From assembly GCA_037976565.1 (NCBI GenBank), contig CP137675.1, forward strand, positions 23,065,326-23,129,325: DNA of 64,000 nucleotides, in the 5' to 3' direction. The stretch is from Mesocentrotus franciscanus. Taxonomy: Eukaryota > Echinodermata > Echinoidea > Camarodonta > Strongylocentrotidae. Shown here in pieces: positions 10,873 to 21,726 of the stretch. Both the position numbers and the translations under genes were made by a program. The number at the start of each line of letters is the position of its first letter. Within the stretch, counting starts at the first letter, position 1. The notes beneath the pieces are model-generated. The model worked only from the letters and a program-made list of their open reading frames with translations, was not told where the DNA came from and ran no database searches.

Positions 10873-11500
10873 GGGTGCGTTCATCATCTTTTGCCACTCA
10901 AAAACGGTGTTTCTATACATACATATCGAACCCCACTATACGAACGTGATTTGGGGGATGTCCCGTTTATCAGCTCGTTACGATTCGAAATAAAGGCCTT
11001 GTCTCTGCGCAACTGCTTTCCGCTGTTTGATGCGGGAAGCGGAGAGTTGCTCGGAGGTCAACTATGGCGCGCGCTTTTTTTTTCTTGGAGTAGTATGTTA
11101 GCATGTGCACGCGATGAAACTACAATAGTTAAAGCACTTAATCGCATAATACGGAAACAATGAACAATACAATGAACAATGAACGATGGACGAGTACGCA
11201 GGCATGCTTGTACAACAACATGACACAGCACATGGCGCGCGCTATTCCTCCCATCCGGAAATTAGCCTGGGAAGGTCCGATATGTATGTGTGTTTCAAAC
11301 CAGCTTTGCATGTATCATCTCTCAGAAACGTGATTCTGGCTCATTCTCACATTCAAAACGCACTTTTTTTTGCGTTTCAATATACCCATATCTAAAGACG
11401 TTTGAAAACAGGCTTGCGTTTATCACCATGCAAATTTGCCTGAAACACGTTTGAAAACGCTGATTCTATATAGGCCAGAAAAAGGATGACAAACGCACCC
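10873..11500. mobile_element. GGGTGCGTT inverted-repeat element
   Basis: Left end GGGTGCGTTCATCATCTTTT (10873) pairs with AAAGGATGACAAACGCACCC (11481-11500), with mismatches. TAT flanks both sides. The interior has CpG-rich patches (GGCGCGCGC twice, near 11063 and 11234) and repeated GTTTGAAAAC/GTTTCAAA words. It is about 628 bp with no transposase. The class is uncertain, and hAT-like or other cut-and-paste elements are possible. Confidence 0.6.
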
Positions 11501-12930
11501 TATATTAGGTTTGGGTGATCATTATTGGTCTATGTGCATATCATAAGTCAGTTTGCGATCCTTGTCAAGTCTTATCTTTATCCCATATTTTCTCTTCCAA
11601 AATCACTGAAAATCACTAAAAGACTGTGCATTAATACAAAGCATTATCAGAAGTAGAGAAATAGACCAGCACACTCTAGGTTTGAAACTGAGGCCTTACT
11701 TGGCACCAACAGGGTGCAACGGGAGATGTTATTTCAGCGCTCCCTTTCCCCCATTTTGGGAGCATATTTTTTGGATGATATATGGTGACCGAGATGTGAG
11801 TAGAATCACCGTAAGTGTCACATTTTATTTACCTAGCTGGGACAGGGGGTTGGTGCGGGTCATGGTAGTTGACAAGAGAAAGAAGCCCGCCCAGAAAAAA
11901 TATAAGCTCCCATTTTTCAGCGGATCTCTACCAAAGTGCATTGGTCCGCTAATGTTGTTGTAAGGGCACCCTTTAAGCTTAGGGGGAGTATGGGGTGGGG
12001 GTGGAGGGGAAGAAAGACGGAGATGCACTTTTAAAGAGTCTGTGGTCTTACGTATGTTAGGATGGTGTGGTATTGGTGTCGTGTGATGTGTACCATGTAA
12101 TATGCAGTGCGGTTTAGTGAAAAAGTTGAATGTGTTCATGATATTGATGGGCAACGGTTCAACATCTAGCCCTGAGAATGTGATCTTAAATATATGCATC
12201 ATAGCAGAGTTACAAGCAAACCACTGAATTCTGCTTGAACTTTGTGTTTTATTAATTTTGTTGTTGTTGGTTATTAAATAGAGTGGAGGGCCTTTAAAAA
12301 TTATATTTCATAGATTCTTTTCTCACTCATCCTAAAAATGGTAGTTATAGGGTCGAGAGGGATGGTTTCTTATTATGATTCATGATGTTATTTCTAATTA
12401 TGGCATTTTGTATTTCAGTGATTGTATATTTATATCAACATTTAGTTTGGGAAGAAGGATTTTGACCCTTCCTTCCTTTTATTCTCCTTTTGTCTCCCAT
12501 TTCCCCCTATATTTTGGTTTGGTTTGGTTTGATGGTTTGTTTTACCTAACTGCTAAGAAAGCATTGTATGCTTGTAAGTACGCAACTGGGAAGGGGGGGG
12601 GGGCAACAGCTTTAAGTCCTCTCTGAGGGACTGCAAGGTTGGGGGTAACCGCCCTGTAAGTCATTGGCTGCAGGCCTGATGTATTAAAGATTCTATCCAT
12701 TATCATGGTGGTATGTTGGTGACATTCAGAAAGGTATGATACAATGTAAAACTGATGATGGCAGAAAATTGAAAGAGGGCAGAAAATTGAAAAAGGAAAG
12801 AATCAAATAACATCCTGATTTGATAATAACATGCTACGTTCACACAAAGTTCCACAAACTTTAAGTTTAGCTCATGGTACTAGACCCTTAGGTTATCTTG
12901 TAGATGAGGACAGTGGAGACAGTAGAGACA
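11501..12930. other. Non-coding DNA, no feature recognised
   Basis: The stretch is mixed-composition, with a G-rich segment near 11980-12010, a run of ten or more Gs near 12593 and a T/C-rich stretch near 12460-12500. Short open frames here show no recognisable domain. A short repeated phrase (GGCAGAAAATTGAAA) occurs twice near 12760-12790. Confidence 0.5.
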
Positions 12931-12936
12931 CTCCCC

Positions 12937-13433
12937 GTGTCCACACACAACACTTTCCGTGATTAGGGGTGATTAGTTTCGGGATAGTTATACAATGAAA
13001 TTGTGTGTGTGGACGCTTACTAATGATACGTCGTATAACGAAACGCGGGTTTGGGCATCGTTTCGAACTAGAACTCAATAAAGAATCACATCTAATCACG
13101 CCTAATCACGGAATGTGCTGTGTGTGGACGTAACTACCGGTAGTATAACTAACAGTATAACTGGGCGGGGCTTAACGTGACCTCGCGCGAAAGGAGACCT
13201 GACCTCTCATTTCCGCTTCCATTTCATGACCGCAGTAGCAAACTGCGCACCTATACGACATTTCGCTGTAGAGTTTCGGGATTACTTTCTTGTGTGTGTG
13301 GACACCATGGAATTTATACGATGATTCTTTATACGACGTTTTTTGTGTGTGGACACCCTGAAATTTATACGATGATTCTTTATACGACGTTTCGTTATAG
13401 AGTTTCGGGATGAATTTTTTTGAGTGTGGACAC
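12937..13433 (-). mobile_element. GTGTCCACACACAA foldback element, copy 1
   Basis: The ends are GTGTCCACACACAACACT (12937) and GTGTGGACAC (13424-13433). The left part, 12937-13129, is itself an inverted repeat (ACACTTTCCGTGATTAG against CTAATCACGGAATGTG). The right part repeats GTGTGTGGACACC plus ATACGATGATTCTTTATACG. A central block (CATTTCCGCTTCCATTTCAT, CAAACTGCGCACCTATACGA) is shared with the copy at 35.1 kb in opposite orientation. No transposase frame. Confidence 0.85.
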
Positions 13434-13989
13434 GCTGACTCTTGGTTTCTGAAACTTAAAGTTTGCTTGGAGTTTTTAACCATAAGCAATTGTTTGGTTA
13501 CCGTGAAAATTACGCCTTGCAGGAGTCTTCACTTATATTTACACTCACATAGTTCTATGCCATGCCAGATACAACTAACTGCAAGATTTTTTAAAATCTA
13601 GTTGTAACAACAACTGCTTTCATGGCTTGTAGTTTCAAACTTTGAGCAGTATTTTTCAGTATACTGTCTAGTTATAAGTGGGTGTATGTATAAAACTTCA
13701 CAAACTTGTGATATAAGTTTTAAACTATTATGGTGCCATGAGAACATAGCTAATATTATGAAGAGGGAGGGAGGTGGGCTGGTCTGAAGCAGCATGCAGA
13801 GGCTGAAACACATCCTGTGAACAGGTCAAAGGTCATGTTTTTATGTTCATAATGTGGCGACTCCCAACCACTTTCAAGGAAGTGTTTACATGACTTAAAG
13901 GTAAGCTTTAGTAATGGAAAAGGCAAACATAACTGAATGGTAATGACTTAAGATGGAGGATAGCTTCCTTTAGAATCTGAAAGAAAATG

Positions 13990-14043
13990 TTTGTCTTATT
14001 ATTAGTAGAAGTAGTAGTAGTAGGTGTAGTAGTAGAAGTAGTA

Positions 14044-14087
<44 letters not shown>

Positions 14088-14300
14088 GTAGTAGTGGTGG
14101 TGGTGGTGGTGGTGGTGGTGGTGGTAGTGGTAGTGGTAGTGGTAGTGGTAGTGGTAGTGGTAGTGGTAGTGGTAGAAGTAGCGGTAGCGGTAGCAGTAGC
14201 AGTAGCAGTAGCAGTAGCAGTAGCAGTAGCAGTAGCAGTAGTAGTAGTAGTAGTAGTTCTGGTGGCGGTGTTGTTGTCAGTGCTGTTGTTGTTTTTTATG
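13990..14300. repeat. Compound (GTA)/(GGT)/(GTAGTG)/(GCAGTA) microsatellite
   Basis: Successive blocks of TAG/GTA, then GGT (14092-14124), then GTAGTG, then AGCAGT units. Long Val or Thr frames on either strand are repeat products. Confidence 0.95.
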
Positions 14301-14814
14301 TTGTTGTCTTCATCATAATGATAACCATACAAGGCATATAGGACACACAGTTCATTTTGGGGATGGCTGCAATAATCCCCCCCCCTTCTGAAATGTGCAT
14401 AGTAAGGTTGAATCTTTCATCTTGCTTGGTATCCAGACAACTTTTGTGATTTTGATTCTACTACCAATGATATATGCTTACTTGCTGAATGATTGATGAT
14501 GCAGAGTTTTAAAGCGAGACATATTCCTTTGATAAACTGTTTTAGCACCTAAATTTACACATACACTCTTGCCAATAAAATTGGATAATCTTTCTTATCT
14601 TTTTTTAATGGAATGAATGTGACAATATGATTTATTTTTAATAGACAAACTTCATATCTTATCAGAACTTCACAGATCAATGTCTATGAATCTTTAGATT
14701 GATCGATTAAACGTTCTGAGAACATGAAAACTTTATCCATCAAGACATATTGTCACAATCATTTCATGAAAAGAAGTACTAAAAATTATTCCAACTTTAC
14801 GGGCAACAGTGTAT

Positions 14815-15208
14815 TTAAAGAGAAAGACCAGTTCTGGTCATGCGATTGCATTGTGAAAGAAACGTTGTGGAATCGATCAGAAAGGTTGATCATCTAGCAT
14901 ATAAGTATTGGTGTGTACTGCAAGGTTCTGGAATCATTAAAATGATAAGAAATTTGGCGCAGTCTTGGTAAAGTTACAAGCACTGTACACAGAAAGATGT
15001 ATATGGGACTACGCGACCACGTGCGCGATATCTATTTGGTCCCAATAGATATAATAATTTCCCAAATATATCAATAGTAGGCGGTTTCCTGGCAAAATTT
15101 GTATCATCACGTATTAGTCAAAACATATTCTTTCACATGATTGGTAATAAGAGCTTCCTTTTCATTTTTTGAGAGAGGGGCGTTTCCAAAACTGGTCTTT
15201 ACCTTTAA
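14815..15208 (-). mobile_element. TTAA MITE family F1, copy 1
   Basis: TTAAAGAGAAAGACCAGTT at the left and AACTGGTCTTTACCTTTAA at the right form inverted ends on TTAA. The interior, with GACTACGCGACCACGTGCGC and CCAAATATATCAATAGTAGG, matches the 17.3 and 27.1 kb copies in reverse orientation. About 394 bp, non-coding. Confidence 0.9.
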
Positions 15209-15524
15209 AGTTGAATGTTATACTCTGTTGTCTGATTCTTTGAAAAAGAATTGTAATATTTAGTGTCTTGCACTCAAGAGTTTTCTTCATATAAACAAAA
15301 TAATAATGATATTTCACTATTAAAATATTTCATGAGAATGTACTGCTGTAACCTTTCCACTGGTGGTTTTGAAACTTCAAAGATTCTTGGTCATGAAAAC
15401 ATGATCATTTATTGACTCTTCCAAAGAAAGCACAATCTAAACCCAGGTTTCACATGAGAAAGAATTGTAAAAACCAGGAAACGGTTGGTGATAGCACAAC
15501 CCTGCTGTGAACATAATGTGATAA

Positions 15525-15605
15525 TGCATCTGTGTGGAGCCAGAAGGGCGTTATCTCTATGCTTTATCATGGAGGTAAGGCCCTTCTGGCTCTGGACAGC
15601 TGATA
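15525..15605. mobile_element. Hairpin repeat, GAGCCAGAAGGGCGTTA family, copy 2
   Basis: Arm 15537-15553 (gagccagaagggcgtta) faces 15576-15593 (taaggcccttctggctct). The right flank GGACAGCTGAT resembles that of copy 1. Confidence 0.8.
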
Positions 15606-15734
15606 CAATCTGTTTCATTGGAAGTGGCATATGTCTATCTTTATCTTTAGGATCATCTTTTATTACCGAAAATAGAGAAAAGAAAGGGCTCGGATCGGTG
15701 ATCTCTTTTGATACACCTTCTCTTCACTGCAGGC

Positions 15735-16045
15735 AGGCCCCCTCTGGTGGTTAAAGTCAACAATGGAATTTTGCTCATGATTCATTATGTATTTTTCTTT
15801 TTTCAAATGAAGTTCCGCACATCAGGACTTCTGGCAATCAGAGATGGTGTAAATTGTTATAGTATGTCAGACAAAGGTTTACCTCAAACCCCGTTTAAGT
15901 CTACCAAAAATGTGGCAGACTCCCTCTGGTGGTTTAAAAAAAGTTATCAATAGATAGTTTGCTCATGATTTTTTTCTTTAATGAAGTAACACATGTCATG
16001 ACTTCTGGCAATTAGAGATATTGTTTGTTGTGAGTTTGTCACACA
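15735..16045. repeat. Diverged tandem duplication, about 182-bp unit
   Basis: The phrases CCCTCTGGTGGTTTAAA-like, TTTTGCTCATGATT, AATGAAGT, GACTTCTGGCAATCAGAGAT and TTGTCAGACAAA-like sequence occur in the same order from 15740 and again from 15922. The second copy is shortened by small deletions. Confidence 0.75.
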
Positions 16046-16052
16046 ATTGACC

Positions 16053-16253
16053 TTAAAGCCTGTCTGCACTAGTGTGGCCAGGAGGGATTAGACCTCCCAG
16101 CGTGGTCACTGACAGGTGGTTATCTCATCAACTCGGCTCTTAATTAACATACCGGTAAGAAAAAGAGGATCATGGGGAGCCAACAGGCACCGCTTAGGCA
16201 TTGTTTTTATATAGAGGGAGCAAGTAGCTATAAGTAGTGCAGTGGGGCTTTAA
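16053..16253 (+). mobile_element. TTAA MITE family F6, copy 1
   Basis: Left end TTAAAGCCTGTCTGCACTAG, right end TAGTGCAGTGGGGCTTTAA, on TTAA. It contains the small internal palindrome AGGAGGGATTAGACCTCCC. At about 201 bp it is the fullest of three copies (others at 28.9 and 30.5 kb). Confidence 0.85.
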
Positions 16254-17280
16254 AGAAATCAGAACATTTAGCTGGAAGAAATACATTGATAATGTCCTTA
16301 TGCATATTTGCTACACATATATTATAAACCAAAGCAATCCACTAGTTCTATTTTTTAAGAGAGTCCCTGTGATAGGATGTTGAGTTGAAGGTCTCCTTTA
16401 CCCCTCCCCCTTTCTTCCCCCGCCGCCCATTTCCAAAGAATCTGCTAAGACCAGTGTTTGAAACCATCTCAATTTACATTTTTATGATGAAAAACTGAAC
16501 TGAATAGTGCCACTGCTATTTTCAAAAAGTTTTTCAGAGTTACTTTCATAAATCTAAATCGCACAATATACACAAACCATTTTCATAGACAATAGCGATG
16601 AGCAATGACTGTTGATTTCATGGTCTGTTTATTTCACAATTATTTGATATATTCTAGTCCATATAAAATAATAAATGATCTTGGTTAGAAAGTTGGAATG
16701 TATTCAACTAACAATGACTTCTCTGTCTTTCACTTTGTTAGCCATATAGAGTCGTGCATGATGTAACACTGTAGATTCTGTCATGCTAATGCTTACTAAG
16801 TCAAATGTACTCTATTATTATTTTCAATAAATGATTCCATTGTGTATACATCAGGTTAACTTGGACAATAGCAGTGTATTTGTATTTAATGATTCATAAC
16901 CAATAATCCAATTCATAGAATACATTTCCAAATTACTGGTCATGTAGGCTATTCATAGCATTTCATCTATAAATAACGGGTATTGATCGTATTGTGATCA
17001 TGATAAATTTGAAAACAAATAGAATGTGTGCTTGCTTTCTTTTATATTCAAGCTACTCTTGTGGATAAATGGTATTATTAAATGCAGCCAATTTCATGCT
17101 GTAAATATCTTCATTGTTGTGAGTTGTGACCATTGTGATTTTGGAAAGGAAACAAATGAAAAGTTTGAATGGCTCTTTTGTATTTGAATCATCATTTTGT
17201 GGAGAATAAATATTTGCTTATTAGCAGATCTAGGTACAGTGTATTAAACCAACTGATTTTTGCTGTATGGTTTTAGCTGC
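16254..17280. other. AT-rich non-coding DNA
   Basis: No open frame, tandem repeat or recognisable element was found. There is a pyrimidine-rich patch near 16395-16435. Confidence 0.55.
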
Positions 17281-17281
17281 T

Positions 17282-17676
17282 TTAAAGGTAAAGACCAGTT
17301 TTGGAAACGCCCCTCTCTCAAAAAATGAAATGGAAGCTCTCATTACCAATCATGTCAAGAAAATGTTTCGACTAATACGTGATGATACAAATTTTGCCGG
17401 GAAAACACCTACTAATTGATATATTTGGTAAATTATTATATCTATTGGGACCAAATAGATATCGCGCACGTGGTCGCGTAGTCCCATGTACATCTTTCTG
17501 TGTACAGTGCTTGTAACTTTACCAAGACTGGGCCAAATTTCTTATCATTTTGATGATTCCAGAACCTTGCAGTACACACCAATACTTATATGCTAGATGA
17601 TCAACCTTTTCTGATCGATTACACAACGTTTATTTCACAATGCAATCGCATGACCAGAACTGGTCTTTATCTTTAA
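17282..17676 (+). mobile_element. TTAA MITE family F1, copy 2
   Basis: It runs from TTAAAGGTAAAGACCAGTTT to AACTGGTCTTTATCTTTAA, 395 bp. It is inverted relative to copy 1, about 2.1 kb upstream, so a transcript across both could fold into a long duplex. Confidence 0.9.
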
Positions 17677-18232
17677 ATAAGATAAACGTGATTTCTGGTA
17701 ATGATAGAAAATATATTCTCACGGAATCCTACAAAATTTACACTGAATGTTCAAGATTACAAGTAAATGACATGTGCCAAACGATTTTGGTAGAAAATGT
17801 ATAGGGCCTGAGTAATGAGCATAGAAATGAGCATAGAAAGATAAGGAAATCAAGGTAAGTAGGCCCGACACCATTGTGCTTAACACAGGTCACTATGTGC
17901 AAATGAGAGTTGTGGTTGTTATTGAAGATGATTTCCAGCAAGTTTTTGTGAGTTTGTTTTTATTTTACTGGTTCAAACAATCCAGAATGAATTATAGCCA
18001 TGTTATCTCGACATACGATTCCCATACCAGAGCTCAAGATTAGCTTTAAAATGAAATGAAATGAAAGTATGTTGGAAACTGTCAGAAATAGAAACAGAAA
18101 CAAATATTGTCTTTCAGACTGTCAAAATTCCAACTGTATTTATACTTTTAATGGGATCGACCCATCCGCTCTCTTATGTATTTCATGCTGTGATTATCTT
18201 TCCGCAATATGAGTAGAGAGCCTAAGGAGGGA

Positions 18233-18735
18233 GAGAGAGAGAGAGGAGTGAATAAAGGAAGAAGTGGGGAAAAGAGGGAAGGAGAGAGTGAGAAGGATAG
18301 AGTAAGACAGGAAAGAGAGAAGAGGAGATGAGGAATAGCAGAGAGAGAGAGAGAGAGAGAGGAGAGGGGAGGAGTGAATAAAGGAAGAAGTGGGGAAAAG
18401 AGGGAAGGAGAGAGTGAGAAGGATAGAGTAAGACAGGAAAGAGAGAAGAGGAGATGAGGAATAGCAGAGAGAGAGAGAGAGAGGGGAGACGGGAGGAGTG
18501 AATAAAGGAAGAAGTGGGGAAAAGAGGGAAGGAGAGAGTGAGAAGGACAAAGTAAGACAGGAAAGAGAGAAGAGGAGATGAGGAATAGCAGAGAGAGAGA
18601 GAGGAGAGGGGAGGAGTGAATAAAGGAAGAAGTGGGGAAAAGAGGGAAGGAGAGAGTGAGAAGGACAAAGTAAGACAGGAAAGAGAGAAGAGGAGATGAG
18701 GAATAGCAGAGAGAGAGAGAGAGAAAGAAGTAGAA
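18233..18735. repeat. Purine minisatellite, four units of 118-126 bp
   Basis: The marker AATAAAGG occurs at 18251, 18377, 18501 and 18619. Each unit reads GAGTGAATAAAGGAAGAAG, then GGGGAAAAGAGGGAAGGAG, then GAGATGAGGAATAGC, then (GA)n, with length differences mainly in the (GA)n. GATAGAG in the first two units versus GACAAAG in the last two shows a two-step expansion. Confidence 0.95.
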
Positions 18736-18744
18736 GGTAGATTT

Positions 18745-19025
18745 TGATCAGGAGAGAAGTAATTTAACAAAAGGAAATGATGAAGATAGAGAATGAAGGG
18801 GAAAATGAGGAAAATTAGAGGAAGGAAGGGAAGAAGAAGAGAGAGAGAGTAGGGAGAAAATGACATTGAGAGAGGAGCGAGAGTGGAGGGAGAGTAGGGA
18901 GAGAGAGAGAGAGAGAGAGTTGAGAGAGAGAGAAACAGAGTTGGAGAGAAGAGAGACAGAGAGAGAAGGAGGAGACACGTGGAGAGCAATGCAGAGAGAA
19001 AAAGAGAGAGAAAGTGGATAATAGA
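18745..19025. repeat. GA-rich low-complexity tract
   Basis: Irregular GAGAGA/GGAGGGAG sequence continues from the minisatellite. The whole purine block spans about 800 bases. Confidence 0.85.
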
Positions 19026-19331
19026 AAGGTAGGTAACTGAAAAGAATAATACAAAGGGATTATGGAATCAACGCTTTAGTAGGATGACCCCCAATGCACT
19101 CTGTGGGAATCAATTCTGGGAATTGCAAACAATTAAGTGTCTGATTGAAGATAAAAATATACCCAAGACAAGCTCCGAAAACCATGAAAGAGTGCATCAG
19201 CTATTACTCATCAGTGGGAAGTTCGTTGTAAGTGCTGACTTGAAGGATTGTCTCTGTATCATCATTTGATTTGTAGTGGTGGTGTGCATTTATGATTATT
19301 GAAATTGCATGTATGCCATGTATTGAACCTG

Positions 19332-19869
19332 TTAAAGATACTTATGTCCCTTTTGCAGCCAACATCAAATTCTCTAGAACTTTGCAGGAATTATGAATAT
19401 GTCATGTATATCCTATCTGTGAAATTTAAACGTTGGCAGTGTCCTAATATTCAAATTATGCAAGAAAACCGTTTACTTGCTAGACTTCACTGTCAGACAC
19501 TATTGAGTGACTGACTGGCTTTTTCATCTTTGGTAATAACATACATAAAATGAGCTGTAAAGGGTACATGAGCATTTGTCTACATCAATAACCCACTTCT
19601 TGTAATGGCCAAAATTAAACTGATTGAATCTTTGCGCAGCATAAAACGTACGACCATTCGGTACAATGGTCTGAAAAATCAGACTATTACTTACTGGCTC
19701 TATAGCTCTTAAGTCGATTCGACAACTAATAGTCGTTATTTTCCCACTTAAAGACATTTTCAAGCCCACTTTTTTTTAGGGAAGTTCTAAATTAGTATTG
19801 TCTTTCAAATGCTGTTGGAATTTAACCATTTCATTTTTTTGGCCTCCAAATGAGACATAGTACCTTTAA
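19332..19869 (+). mobile_element. TTAA MITE family F2, copy 1
   Basis: Starts TTAAAGATACTTATGTCCC and ends AGACATAGTACCTTTAA, 538 bp. Diagnostic interior words are ACTATTGAGTGACTGACTGG, AACCCACTTCTTGTAATGG and ACGTACGACCATTCGGTACA. No transposase frame. Five copies lie in this window. Confidence 0.9.
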
Positions 19870-21130
19870 AGCTTGAAGTAAATAAGCCATGATATTTATT
19901 TTTTTCACTAGTAAACTCATGTCTTTCAAAACTGTTTGTCACATTAATATTTACACTTATTTCCTGAATGACAGTTATAACACTAATGGTTAAAATAAAA
20001 AAAAATCACATAAATTAGTCTTGTGAAATCTTACTGGAAAATTGTGATAGATTTTACCAGTGACAATAATGACAAAAACTTCTCAAAATAGATACGACTT
20101 GCAGCAGAAATATCCTGTCTCCAATCACCTCGGATGTTGCGTAACATTTAATTGCCATTATTACTTGAGTAACAGCAGCAATATTACAAAATGAAAAAAA
20201 AAGAAATCCATATTCTCAAAGAATCAATGTGTTTGCGCCAACAAAACAAATCTGTTGCATTTGTACTTCAATACGAGTGGCAAGATGATTTGTTAGGAGT
20301 AGTCTTTTCCTGCCGTTGATGATCGAGAGGTTGTCTGTCACATGAAGCGAAGGTCTAGAGGAAGTTGATTGCTTTGACAGAGTCATTAAAAGGTTTACAA
20401 CATGTGCAGACTGTGTTGGATATTATGAAACTCACTCTTATTAAAATATGATGTAAAATGTTAAGGATTGCTTGCTTCATAAATGGATGATCGGGGTAGG
20501 GGCTCGCATGGAAGATAGCTTTCTTGAAACATTAAATATCCTCCTTGAAAGTGGGATAGGAGCTTGCTCATCCATTTTTCCTGATGCACAGGCCTTTAAT
20601 TTCCCCTTCATAATAAATTTTGAACCCCCTTTATTTGCTTGTTATATTCTTTTAACATATAATTGTAACTGTACCCCCCCCCAATAAAAAACAACATGTA
20701 TCCTGGATACACCATTGATCATAATGTAATGTTTCCTCCAAATTTGGATCTTATACAAGTTTTTTTTAATTTATAGTCAAACAAATCACTGGTCACATAT
20801 TGGACTTTCTTATCTTATTATTCTGTAGCCTTGTGGAAGATATAGACCCCATTCTGAAGGTTGTCTTGACCCCCCCCCCAACAACCCCTCCCCTCCCCTC
20901 AACTCATCCTCCTATATTATTGTCATGCTAGTCATTGAGAATGTGATGTTGCAATAGTATAGACAACAGATCAGAGTTTAAACTGACCACACCCATGCTA
21001 CTTAGGCCTATACCACTATAACCACATGTATGATTCATGATACCATAAACAGCTTTCTTGAGAATGTCTACTACTGCATCATTGTAAATAGCCTGGCTTC
21101 TGAACTGATTGGACCAATCTAATTCTCTCT
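19870..21130. other. AT-rich non-coding DNA
   Basis: No gene or element is recognised. There are C runs near 20674 and 20870-20900. Confidence 0.55.
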
Positions 21131-21133
21131 TCT

Positions 21134-21640
21134 CTCATTGAAACATGTACTACAGGAGCCTGTCTACAAAGACCACCTGTCTACAAAGACCACTTTATGT
21201 GTTTCCCGTGAAAATGGTTTCTCATTGAAACATGTACTAAAGGAGCCTGTCTACAAAGACCACTTTTTGTGTTTCCCTTGAAAATGGTTTCCCATTGAAA
21301 CATGTACTAAAGGAGCCTGTCTACAAAGACCTCTTTTTGTGTTTCCCTTGAAAATGGTGTTTCATTGAAACATGTACTAAAGGAACCTGTCTACAAAGAC
21401 CACCTGTCTACAAAGACCACTTTTTGTGTTTTCCTTGAAAATGGTTTCTCATTGAAATATGTACTAAAGGGGCCTGTCTACAAAGACCACCTGTCTACAA
21501 AGACCACATTTTGTGTTTCCTGTGAAAATGGTTTCTCATTGAAACATGTACTAAAGGAGCCTGTCTACAAAGACCACCTGTCTACAAAGACCACTTTTGT
21601 GTTTTCCTTGGGCGGTCGCTATAGACAGGTTTGACTGTAG
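21134..21640 (+). repeat. 70/87-bp tandem array of the GTCTACAAAGACCAC family
   Basis: Units start with GGAGCC (or GGAACC/GGGGCC) at 21155, 21242, 21312, 21382, 21469 and 21556, giving periods 87, 70, 70, 87, 87. The 17-base difference is one extra CTGTCTACAAAGACCAC. Each unit also holds TTTGTGTTTCCCTTGAAAAT and CATTGAAACATGTACTAAA. The right end GACAGGTTTGACTGTA is the family terminus. The 89-codon open frame over 21365-21634 is a repeat product. Confidence 0.95.
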
Positions 21641-21726
21641 CATCTGTTAGGAGCCAGAAGGGCGTTTACTCAGACACTCTCACACAGACTGAGTTATAGC
21701 ACCTTTCTGGCTGCAAACAGACATTT
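21641..21726. mobile_element. Hairpin repeat, GAGCCAGAAGGGCGTTA family, copy 3
   Basis: CATCTGTTAGGAGCCAGAAG (21641) faces CTTTCTGGCTGCAAACAGAC. It begins directly after the terminus of the 70/87-bp array, so one element may have landed at the edge of the other. Confidence 0.75.

Noticed and set aside
18222..18989. 255-codon minus-strand Ser/Leu/Pro-rich frame
   Set aside because: Product of the purine minisatellite. No coding signature.
21365..21634. Tandem-repeat protein of 89 codons
   Set aside because: The DNA repeat has units of 70 and 87 bases. The 70-base units are not multiples of three, so the frame shifts between some units and the open frame is accidental.
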